DNA from: Dehalococcoidia bacterium
GTDB taxonomy: Bacteria; Chloroflexota; Dehalococcoidia; GIF9; UBA5620
Assembly (NCBI GenBank): GCA_016783225.1
Contig: JADHWZ010000023.1
Span: forward strand, 1-16,235
Reading direction: 5' to 3'
Length of the DNA: 16,235 nt
In this document: positions 7,801 through 14,122 of the stretch, piece by piece
Layout of the letters: every line of letters starts with the position of its first letter
Position numbering within the stretch: the stretch's first letter is position 1
Position numbers and translations under genes: made by a program
Notes under the pieces: generated by a model
What the model was told of the DNA's origin: nothing
What the model saw: the letters and a program-made list of their open reading frames with translations, nothing else
Databases searched by the model: none

Positions 7801-8472
7801 TTGGTGGACGAATTCATAACGTTTATAGAAGGTCTTCAATCACCGGTGGGACTCCCAGAGGCTGTTGTTGCCATCGGGTTTTCGCTGATAGCTTCCATAG
7901 TCACTTACCTGATGTATCAGTTGTTCTATGGATCAAGGCACATCGGGGCTGGGGTGCACCGCACCTTCATCATCGGGGGACCGGCCATCACAGCGCTCTT
8001 CCTGGGTATCCAGACTTCCATCCCGCTCGGCCTGGGACTCCTGGGTGCGCTTTCCTTTGTTCGTTTTCGAACACCTGTAAAAGATCCTGCGGAAATCGGC
8101 TTTCTCCTTCTGCTAATCGCTGCTTCAATTGGTGCGGCAACCAATAACTTCCTGGTAACAGCCATTCTGTTTGCGGTTGTATTTGTGTCTTTAGGTATCC
8201 AGTGGTTGACTCGAAACCGATTTACATTATTTGGTAGGAGCCACCTCATGATCTCGGTAGACCAGCCCTCTTTTCAGAACCTGGAGGCAAAGCTCTCCGC
8301 GTTTCTCGAAGAGCGGCTGCGCGGCCTAAGATTGGAGACCATGTCTGTTCTGGAGAATCGCGTTAGCCTCCACTACCAGTACCGACGCCAAACGCGTTTC
8401 GACTGGACGGCCTTCACCACTGAGCTTAATCAGCTTGCCGGTCCGGCGAAGCTCGAGGTATTCATTGGATAG
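7801..8472 (+). CDS. DUF4956 integral membrane protein
   Basis: The 223-residue protein has an N-terminal membrane half with about four hydrophobic segments (roughly 19-41, 55-75, 98-115 and 117-136). A short motif between the second and third, GALSFVRFRTPVKDPAEIGF (82-101), is the hallmark of the DUF4956 family. The C-terminal 80 residues are soluble and probably cytoplasmic, with alternating strands and helices. The likely start is TTG 7801, eight bases after AGGAG (7788-7792); GTG 7804 follows at once. DUF4956 has no established function. Its position directly behind the VTC gene suggests that it anchors the polymerase or passes its product across the membrane, much as yeast VTC couples synthesis to transfer; this is a hypothesis. 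It is the last gene of the operon. Confidence 0.87.
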   Translation: MVDEFITFIEGLQSPVGLPEAVVAIGFSLIASIVTYLMYQLFYGSRHIGAGVHRTFIIGGPAITALFLGIQTSIPLGLGLLGALSFVRFRTPVKDPAEIGFLLLLIAASIGAATNNFLVTAILFAVVFVSLGIQWLTRNRFTLFGRSHLMISVDQPSFQNLEAKLSAFLEERLRGLRLETMSVLENRVSLHYQYRRQTRFDWTAFTTELNQLAGPAKLEVFIG

Positions 8473-8529
8473 CGACAGCGTCGGCACCAACGCACAAATG
8501 AAGAAAGGTCGCTGAAGCGGCGGGTTGAT

Positions 8530-8562
8530 TTGGCACCAAAGAAGCTCGAGAAATGGCGCCAA
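8530..8562 (-). terminator. Weak hairpin between convergent operons
   Basis: TTGGCACCA (8530-8538) and TGGCGCCAA (8554-8562) form a 9-bp stem. It is complete, with one G-U pair, when read on the minus strand, 29 nt beyond the last redox gene stop. There is no clear U-run after it, so termination is only a possibility. The rest of 8473-8590 shows nothing else. Confidence 0.3.
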
Positions 8563-8590
8563 GCCTTAACTGGGAACCAAGCAGCTATCG

Positions 8591-9769
8591 CTACCTGGGG
8601 GCCAGGGATTCCTTCACAATTTGTGAAATATCCTTAACGACCAGCTTGTCGTCCAGGTCTTCCGCCTTTATGGCATCGGTGAACATTGTCAGACAACTGG
8701 GACAGGCAACTGCGAGAACCTCGGCCCCGGTGTCGTGAGCTTCTCTAACTCTGACTCTGCTGGGACTGTCCTTGCCTCCTGCCAGGAGGTCCATGATGAA
8801 GTTACCGCTTCCGCCACCGCAGCAGAAAGAATTCTCTCTGTTTCTTTCCATCTCTACGAGTTCGATTCCCGGGATGCTCTGCAAGATCTGCCTCGGTTCA
8901 TCATATATCTGGTTATACCTGCCAAGAAAACAGGGGTCCTGATAGGTGACCTTGGCCTTGTTATTGGCGAGTCTTATCTTGTTCTCCTTAATCAAGCCGT
9001 ACAGGAGTTGCGTGTAATGATAGACCGTGTAGTGGTACTCAGTGAAGTCTGCGCCGAACTGATGATAGTTGTTCTTCATCACATTATAGGCATGCGGTGA
9101 CAGCGTGACTATGTTTCTTACACTGAGCTCCTTGAACTGCTGGTTGTTCTTCTCAGCCAGTGTTTGAAACAGGCCCATCTCACCAAGCATATAGACCTCG
9201 TTGCCACAGCATTCTTCTTCGTTACCCAGAATTCCGAAGGATACTCCGGCGGCACTCAATACGCCAGCAAGGCTCTTGGCCATTCTCTGTCCGTTTTCGT
9301 CATATGAGCCAAGGCACCCCACGTAGAAAAGGTATTCGTCACCGGGCTCATATTTCTTTGTGCCATCAGCCCAGGCAGCCCTATCACTCCTGAGCAATTT
9401 CAAGGGATTGCCATATCCGTGGACAGCTTCGAAAAAGCGCGCTACCTGCGGTGGTATCCTGCCCTTCTCCACCATGTCGCTCCTGGCTCCTACTATCCAG
9501 TCAACAATGTCGGTGGAGAACTTCATAGGACATTGTTCCACGCAGTTCTTGCACGTTGTGCAGGCGTATAGGATGTTGGCCAGGTGTTCTGACCACTCGA
9601 TTTCATTCTTCAACCATGCGTAAGTGAGCCACAACCGTCCACCGGTGGAATAACTGTCGAAACGGAACCTTCTGTAAGAAGGACAATTCAAGCTTGAATA
9701 ATCAGTGGGGAACTTACAATACCCGCACCTGAAGCACCTGTGGATTTGGCTAGCATAGTCCTGTATCAT
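8591..9769 (-). CDS. HdrD/GlcF-like iron-sulfur oxidoreductase subunit (two CCG domains)
   Basis: The 392-residue protein has two N-terminal [4Fe-4S] sites. The first is C12-x2-C15-x2-C18 with a distant C29-Pro. The second is the ferredoxin-type C70-x2-C73-x2-C76-x3-C80-Pro. Two cysteine-rich CCG domains follow: C152 with C187-C188-Gly and, better formed, C280 with C316-C317-Gly and C356-x2-C359. This is the layout of heterodisulfide reductase subunit D and of the Fe-S subunits of glycolate, lactate and glycerol-3-phosphate dehydrogenases. The protein should pass electrons between the adjacent flavoprotein and a quinone, thiol or further carrier. ATG 9769 overlaps the upstream stop as ATGA and follows GGGAGG, fixing the start; an in-frame TTG four codons earlier is less likely. 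No membrane anchor is seen. The substrate is unknown. Confidence 0.88.
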   Translation of the reverse strand: MIQDYASQIHRCFRCGYCKFPTDYSSLNCPSYRRFRFDSYSTGGRLWLTYAWLKNEIEWSEHLANILYACTTCKNCVEQCPMKFSTDIVDWIVGARSDMVEKGRIPPQVARFFEAVHGYGNPLKLLRSDRAAWADGTKKYEPGDEYLFYVGCLGSYDENGQRMAKSLAGVLSAAGVSFGILGNEEECCGNEVYMLGEMGLFQTLAEKNNQQFKELSVRNIVTLSPHAYNVMKNNYHQFGADFTEYHYTVYHYTQLLYGLIKENKIRLANNKAKVTYQDPCFLGRYNQIYDEPRQILQSIPGIELVEMERNRENSFCCGGGSGNFIMDLLAGGKDSPSRVRVREAHDTGAEVLAVACPSCLTMFTDAIKAEDLDDKLVVKDISQIVKESLAPR

Positions 9770-11145
9770 TTCGCCTCCCAATTTCCTGGATTCATGATTC
9801 CGTTAGGGTCCAGGAGCTGTTTTATCTTTCCCAGGAGCTTTAGCGTATTCGGGTCCATCCTTTCCATGACCATTCTCTGTTCGTTTATGTTTGGCTTCCA
9901 AATGACGCCCCCTTCGTCCAGAGCGAACTCGGCCGCTTCATCCAAGGCTGTCTTGGCCCTATTCATTGTATCGGGATCGGCGCGATTGAATGTATAGGAG
10001 AAGGAAAACATCATCGAATGCCCGCCATCGATGACGCGTGCTGCGGAAGAGTAAAAGAGATTGTACTTCCCCGCCAGCTCTTCCAGTTTCTTAACATACT
10101 GTGGATATTTCTCAATAGGAGCAATCGGCCCGCTATATTCGAAGCCACCCCCTTTGCTCACATCAGCAAACCTGGTTGTATCCTTTGACGGCATAGCCAA
10201 CAAGGCAGGCTTCATGTACGGCGAGACACTCATGAAACCGCCATCCCTGCTGTCAAAATACTCCCTGAGCGTATCCCATGCCATCTTTCTCTTGAACTCA
10301 AGCTCTTCATCCGTGTCACCGGTCATATATACCAGCATATTGAAAACGCCTTTGAACCTCAGCGGCATTGGCGCACAGGACACAACTATGTCCTCCATCA
10401 TCTCGGTGTGGCCAAGTTTGCGTATGACGTCCGGAACCAGCTCTGCTCTATCCGTTATATACATCATGACATCTCTCATCTTCTTGCACGGATAAAGCTT
10501 CATACCCAGTCTGGTTATGACGCCCGTGGTGCCAAACCACCCCAGGAAAAGCCCGGACAAATCGGGCATCGGAGGTCCTTTCGAAAACCAGTATGAAGAC
10601 ACAGCACATGAGCCAATTCGGCAGACCTCGCCCGTTGGCAACACAACCTCCAGCCCGCTGACCATGTCAGAATTGAAGCCTCGTTGTTGTGTCAAGCGCC
10701 CCTGCCCGTGTATCACCGCGTTGGCTACCACGGTTGCTATCGGTGGTGAGTCAGGTATGCTATGTCTCAGGTGGGGATAATTCTTTTGCAGGTGGCTTTT
10801 CAGTGCAGCATGCGTTGCGCCACCCTCAACGATGACATATCTGGCTGGCTCGTTGACTTCTATCCCTTCCATCCTCTTCATGTCCAGCACAATTCCACCT
10901 ATCTGAGGAATGACCAGGCCTGTCAATGACAGGCCAGCGCCCTTGGGGACTACGGCCACTTTCTCCTTGTTTGCCAGCCTTACTATCTCCTGTACCTCCT
11001 CAGTTGTCCTGGGCATCACCACGTAATCTGGCTCATGCGGCGGCATCAACCCGGGGTCTCGGCCGTAAAAGTAACGCTCTTCCGCCTGGTTTGAAACGTA
11101 ATCTTTGCCGACTATTGACTGCAGAGCTTCATATATGTCACTCAT
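9766..11145 (-). CDS. FAD-linked oxidase/dehydrogenase (GlcD/D-lactate dehydrogenase type)
   Basis: The 459-residue protein has a PCMH-type FAD-binding domain at about 37-218: YVVMPRTTEEVQEIVRLAN, VVPKGAGLSLTG, then LSGLFLGWFGTTGVITRLG. The C-terminal FAD-oxidase domain ends with LLDPNGIMNPGNW, the usual close of the vanillyl-alcohol oxidase/GlcD superfamily. It would oxidise a 2-hydroxy acid or related alcohol and hand electrons to the Fe-S proteins on both sides. The usual GlcD active-site stretch is not clearly recognisable, so glycolate or lactate should not be assumed. It starts 4 nt after the upstream Fe-S gene stop and overlaps the downstream one by 4 nt, so equal production of the three proteins is likely. 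There is no signal peptide. Confidence 0.9.
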   Translation of the reverse strand: MSDIYEALQSIVGKDYVSNQAEERYFYGRDPGLMPPHEPDYVVMPRTTEEVQEIVRLANKEKVAVVPKGAGLSLTGLVIPQIGGIVLDMKRMEGIEVNEPARYVIVEGGATHAALKSHLQKNYPHLRHSIPDSPPIATVVANAVIHGQGRLTQQRGFNSDMVSGLEVVLPTGEVCRIGSCAVSSYWFSKGPPMPDLSGLFLGWFGTTGVITRLGMKLYPCKKMRDVMMYITDRAELVPDVIRKLGHTEMMEDIVVSCAPMPLRFKGVFNMLVYMTGDTDEELEFKRKMAWDTLREYFDSRDGGFMSVSPYMKPALLAMPSKDTTRFADVSKGGGFEYSGPIAPIEKYPQYVKKLEELAGKYNLFYSSAARVIDGGHSMMFSFSYTFNRADPDTMNRAKTALDEAAEFALDEGGVIWKPNINEQRMVMERMDPNTLKLLGKIKQLLDPNGIMNPGNWEAK

Positions 11146-11149
11146 ACTA

Positions 11150-12199
11150 TCATACCTCCAACGCTGGTTCCGGTGGCATCAGCGCCTGTTCTTCGCCTAT
11201 TGCCAGTTTACACAGGTCAATCATATGGATTGGCTTGATCCCAGTCTTGACGACTTTCTCAACCATGGAATCCCAACAAGCCGGGCAGTTAAATACGCAG
11301 TATTCGACTCCAGCCTTGAGCATGTCGTCCAAGTTCCTCTTCTGCACATCATCTGCCAGCTCAGGGCCTTTTGACATCCTGATAGTCTCGGCACAGCACA
11401 GAGCATTCTCATGGTCATACTCCCGCTTCACTCTGTCAGCACCAATCAGGCCGAATATGTCATCCACAAAGTGGTCCGTTTCCGGGATAAGGCGAGCTGA
11501 GCAATTTCGGAAGTAGGCCACTTTGACATTCAGCGGCTGTATTTCGTCTTTCAGTTGCTTCAGCTTATCGTATAGATATTCGTAGTAATGGATGGGCTTA
11601 AACGGTATTTCGATGCCGTAGGCTGGCGCCAGCGAGGTGAAGGTGCCATAACACTCGTCGTGGAGACATATGAGTTCCTTGATTCCTTGTTTGGCGATGT
11701 TCTCAATTATCTTGGGAAGCCTGTCTTTTATCACCGACATTCTGGCGAAATGCAAGTACATGGCGTTGCAGAAGAACTCCTGACCAAAGATCGAAGACCA
11801 GGCAATCTCCTCAAAAAGCTTCCCACCGGCCAAAAGACTAAATTGCGGAAGGAAGCAAAACGACATCGCCTTCTCCTCGACCTTACCCACCGTGAACCTC
11901 CCTACCGGTTGGCACTGGTTAATCGACATGGTGGTGATAGGCCTGGGCGCAGGCAGTATACCCTTTTCTTCCTGGCGTTCCACGATTAAGTAGAACGGGT
12001 GGTTGCCGAAAGGACAATACTCCTCGCACGAGTAGCATGTTACGCAGTCGTGCAGTACAACAGAATCTTCCCCGTTGATTACCTTCTGCCATTCTATTTT
12101 TGCCTTGTCCCTGTCGAAATCCATATACTGGCACTTGACAAGGCAGCTAACCGCTTTACAGTCTGCGCATTTTGTTTTGTCAAACTTCAGTTCAAGCAT
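11150..12199 (-). CDS. Iron-sulfur protein with ferredoxin-like and variant CCG domains
   Basis: This 349-residue protein is the first gene of the redox operon. The N-terminus has an irregular cysteine set, C11-x2-C14-x4-C19-x3-C23, and a normal one, C52-x2-C55-x2-C58-x3-C62-Pro, suggesting two [4Fe-4S] clusters. The C-terminal part has C233, C268-C269 and C305-x2-C308, which is the spacing of a CCG (HdrB/HdrD) cluster-binding motif, except that the CC pair is followed by Ala instead of Gly. A further set (C115, C144, C178, C183) could be a degenerate first copy. By analogy it is a second electron-transfer subunit beside the FAD oxidase, perhaps with a cluster that acts on a thiol or disulfide. 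AAGGGGG stands nine bases before the ATG, and a near-consensus promoter is just upstream. Confidence 0.85.
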   Translation of the reverse strand: MLELKFDKTKCADCKAVSCLVKCQYMDFDRDKAKIEWQKVINGEDSVVLHDCVTCYSCEEYCPFGNHPFYLIVERQEEKGILPAPRPITTMSINQCQPVGRFTVGKVEEKAMSFCFLPQFSLLAGGKLFEEIAWSSIFGQEFFCNAMYLHFARMSVIKDRLPKIIENIAKQGIKELICLHDECYGTFTSLAPAYGIEIPFKPIHYYEYLYDKLKQLKDEIQPLNVKVAYFRNCSARLIPETDHFVDDIFGLIGADRVKREYDHENALCCAETIRMSKGPELADDVQKRNLDDMLKAGVEYCVFNCPACWDSMVEKVVKTGIKPIHMIDLCKLAIGEEQALMPPEPALEV

Positions 12200-12224
12200 A
12201 TCAGACGTCCCCCTTCGTCATGGT

Positions 12225-12253
12225 ATTATCCTGCTAAACATTTCCCGAGTCAA
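12225..12253 (-). promoter_or_regulatory. Near-consensus sigma-70-type promoter of the redox operon
   Basis: On the minus strand, TTGACT (12253-12248) and GATAAT (12230-12225) are separated by exactly 17 bp, each one base from the TTGACA and TATAAT consensus. Transcription would start near 12218, giving a leader of about 20 nt that still includes the AAGGGGG ribosome-binding site before ATG 12199. It points away from the sigma-factor gene and shares the 136-nt divergent interval with it. Confidence 0.75.
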
Positions 12254-12302
12254 TAGGCACCACCAGAAATGTAAACCTTTTCCCTTAGCGATTCGTTTCT
12301 AA

Positions 12303-12308
12303 TATAAT
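12303..12308 (+). promoter_or_regulatory. TATAAT -10 box of the sigma-factor operon
   Basis: A perfect TATAAT lies 27 nt before the GTG start, in an AT-rich run. No good -35 hexamer for the housekeeping sigma is at 16-18 bp. GTAAAC (12271-12276) and CGTT (12294-12297), 17 bp apart, are a loose match to an ECF-type promoter and could allow self-activation, but this is weak. Transcription from TATAAT would start within the left arm of the inverted repeat that follows. Confidence 0.5.
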
Positions 12309-12309
12309 A

Positions 12310-12340
12310 GACACCAGATAGACAGAGGTCGTCTGGTGTC
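12310..12340 (+). promoter_or_regulatory. Inverted repeat enclosing the sigma gene's RBS and start codon
   Basis: GACACCAGA (12310-12318) and TCTGGTGTC (12332-12340) are perfect 9-bp arms 13 nt apart. The ribosome-binding site AGAGG (12324-12328) lies in the loop, and the GTG start (12336-12338) lies in the right arm. In RNA this would hide the start codon; in DNA it is a candidate operator at the transcription start. AGAC/GTCT inside the loop can extend the pairing. Confidence 0.6.
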
Positions 12341-12878
12341 AAGTGAAGAGAACTTAGTCCGTCAGGCGGTAGATGGTAACCAACAAGCATTTACACAGCT
12401 CTATGATGAGCATTTCGACAGGATATATCGCTACATATATTTCAGGGTAACTAGTCAAGCTGAGGCGGAAGATTTAACGCAGGAGGTATTTCTGAAAGCT
12501 CTACAGGCAATCGGCTCTTACAAGTGGCGTGATCTGCCCTTCGCTGCGTGGCTGTTTCGTATTGCTCACAATCAGGTAATTGACCATCTGAGGAAACGGT
12601 CGAAGCAGAAGAAGGCACCTCTGGAGGAAGCTGCTGCGGTCAGTATGGAAGACCCGGTGGCCATGACCGAGCATAAGTCTGAAATCGAGGAGTTGACCAG
12701 CGCTGTGAAGGAGCTGCCTTCAGCCCAGCAAGAGGTGATTTCGCTTCGCTTCATCTCCGGGCTGCCTATCGCGGAGGTCGCCAAAACCCTGGGCAAGAGC
12801 GAAGGCACGGTGAAGGCTTTACAGTTTAACGGCACGGTATCACTGAGGAGAATCCTCGCGGGAAAAGGGAATGGGTAA
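12336..12878 (+). CDS. ECF-subfamily RNA polymerase sigma factor
   Basis: The 180-residue protein has sigma region 2 at about 10-90 (NQQAFTQLYDEHFDRIYRYI, then AEDLTQEVFLKALQAI, then AWLFRIAHNQVIDHLRKRSK). After a short acidic linker, region 4 spans about 120-175 (LPSAQQEVISLRFISGLPIA, then EVAKTLGKSEGTVKAL with the helix-turn-helix). There is no region 1 or 3, as in ECF factors. Region 4 ends QFNGTVSLRRIL, where related proteins usually have HRALARLRRIL-like sequence; the effect is unclear. The GTG start is supported by AGAGG seven bases upstream and by family alignment. The DUF5667 membrane-protein gene overlaps the end by 8 nt, the usual arrangement for a sigma factor and its membrane regulator. 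The regulon is unknown; the large lipoprotein downstream is a candidate target. Confidence 0.92.
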   Translation: MSSEENLVRQAVDGNQQAFTQLYDEHFDRIYRYIYFRVTSQAEAEDLTQEVFLKALQAIGSYKWRDLPFAAWLFRIAHNQVIDHLRKRSKQKKAPLEEAAAVSMEDPVAMTEHKSEIEELTSAVKELPSAQQEVISLRFISGLPIAEVAKTLGKSEGTVKALQFNGTVSLRRILAGKGNG

Positions 12879-13878
12879 GAAACTAGACAACATCTTCAAC
12901 GAATGCCTGGAGCGGATCCTTCAAGGCGAGAGCATTGAGAGTTGCCTTGAAAGCTATCCCAAGGAGGCAGCTGAGCTTGAGCCGCTGCTCAGGACAGCCT
13001 TAGGCTTTAGCTGGAGGGCTTCGTCCGTTCAGGCACGTCCTGAATTCAAAGCCCAGACCCGCCTTCGCCTCAAGGGGGCACAGCTTTATGCCAAGCAGCA
13101 AAGGCAGCCAGAAGGGCATGGGTTCTTTGCTTGGCAGCGAGGATGGGCATTCGCTTTGACCGCCGTTCTTGTCATCCTGTTCACCGGTGCCAGCACCGTG
13201 GCTGCCTCCTCGGACGCCTTGCCTGACGAACCCCTCTATCCGGTGAAGCTAGCCACGGAACAGACTCGACTGGCTTTTGCTTTCTCTGATTCAAGCAAAG
13301 CTAGAGTCCATACCCGGTTAGCCGAGAATAGGGCGTTGGAAATCGCAGCCATGGCACATGAAGGAAAGACCGAGCAGGCCGCCATCGTAACAGAGAGGCT
13401 AGCTCAGCACTTGGAGGCAGCCAACTATGCAATCCAGAAGGTAGAGACGACCGAGGTCGAGGCTCCGCGGTTCACCGCTGTTCCCGAAGAAGCAGCCCCA
13501 GAGCCTGAACCGGCGGCAGCCCCTGAACCAGAGGAAACAGCCCCAGCAGCCGAGCCAGAGGAAGCTGCTCCGGCACCCGAACCAGCGATGACCCCTGAAC
13601 CAGACGCTGCTGCAGGCGGAAAGGCTGGGCAGCTAAGGCAATCGCTGGGGCAAAGCACTTCCAGGAGCTTGGTAGCCCTGCAAACCGCCCTGGAGCAGGC
13701 ACCAGACGAAGCCAAACCCGCCTTGCGCCGAGCAATTGAAACAATAACAGAGAAGAGCGACAAGAAGCCAAAACCGGTGCCCAGCGCTGAGGATGAGGAC
13801 AAGGACACGGGCAGGGGGAACGGCGACAAGGACGAAGACAAGGGCAAGGGGAACAACAAAGGCAACGGCGGAGGATAA
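12871..13878 (+). CDS. DUF5667-domain membrane protein, probable sigma-factor regulator
   Basis: The 335-residue protein opens with a cytoplasmic helix pair (FNECLERILQGESIESCLES, YPKEAAELEPLL; 9-40) found at the start of many such proteins encoded beside ECF sigma genes, and likely to bind the sigma factor. One membrane segment follows (about 92-112), then the DUF5667 region with LPDEPLYPVKLATEQTRLAF (117-136) and long helices to about 190. The outer part continues with a Glu-Pro-Ala-rich stretch (204-248), a second helical piece (250-292) and a charged tail of Lys, Asp, Gly and Asn. The start overlaps the sigma gene. The frame stops at TAA 13876-13878, but the +1 frame stays open in similar charged sequence to TAG 13922-13924, suggesting a frameshift near 13848-13860. 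The anti-sigma role is inferred from position and topology. Confidence 0.82.
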   Translation: MGKKLDNIFNECLERILQGESIESCLESYPKEAAELEPLLRTALGFSWRASSVQARPEFKAQTRLRLKGAQLYAKQQRQPEGHGFFAWQRGWAFALTAVLVILFTGASTVAASSDALPDEPLYPVKLATEQTRLAFAFSDSSKARVHTRLAENRALEIAAMAHEGKTEQAAIVTERLAQHLEAANYAIQKVETTEVEAPRFTAVPEEAAPEPEPAAAPEPEETAPAAEPEEAAPAPEPAMTPEPDAAAGGKAGQLRQSLGQSTSRSLVALQTALEQAPDEAKPALRRAIETITEKSDKKPKPVPSAEDEDKDTGRGNGDKDEDKGKGNNKGNGGG

Positions 13879-14087
13879 GGGTAACGCTAAGGCCAATCAC
13901 GAGCACGAGCATGATGAGGATTAGGGGAAGAGGACCAAGCCAGCCGGTCTAGACCCAAGCGAAATCAGGCTCCTTCCCAAGCGATGTAAGACAACAACCG
14001 TTCAAAAGATAGGACTGCCATTCAATGAACGCTAAACCCCCGCTAATTGTTTCGTTTACAGAAGCTGGAAACCCAAGGGCGGGGCTG

Positions 14088-14109
14088 GCTCGAGAGTAGC
14101 TCTGTGAGC
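14088..14109 (+). promoter_or_regulatory. Leader hairpin just before the DUF3160 gene RBS
   Basis: GCTC-G-AGAG, loop TAG, CTCT-GT-GAGC form an interrupted 8-bp stem ending two bases before AAGGAGG (14112-14118). It could protect the mRNA 5' end or influence ribosome access. The rest of 13925-14122 has a loose CGTTCA/TGAACG repeat (13999-14031) and the palindrome GGTCTAGACC (13946-13955), but no clear promoter or terminator. Confidence 0.3.
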
Positions 14110-14122
14110 TTAAGGAGGCAAA

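Noticed and set aside
8483..8539. Direct repeat GGCACCAA at 8483 and 8532
   Set aside because: Eight bases is too short to suggest an attachment site, and no integrase or mobile gene is close.
10926..11516. 196-codon + frame opposite the redox operon
   Set aside because: Lies antisense across two clear genes and their junction; low-complexity Ser/Leu/Pro translation with no domain.
13485..13620. Possible minisatellite in the Glu-Pro-Ala-rich stretch
   Set aside because: The repetition is at the amino-acid level and irregular; no exact tandem DNA unit is kept.
13425..13912. Three overlapping minus-strand frames opposite the DUF5667 gene
   Set aside because: They arise from the Glu-Pro-Ala and Lys-Asp-Gly repeats of the + strand gene; translations are pure low complexity.
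13946..13955. Palindrome GGTCTAGACC after the DUF5667 gene
   Set aside because: Only 10 bp, no T-run, and no promoter nearby; expected by chance in a window of this size.
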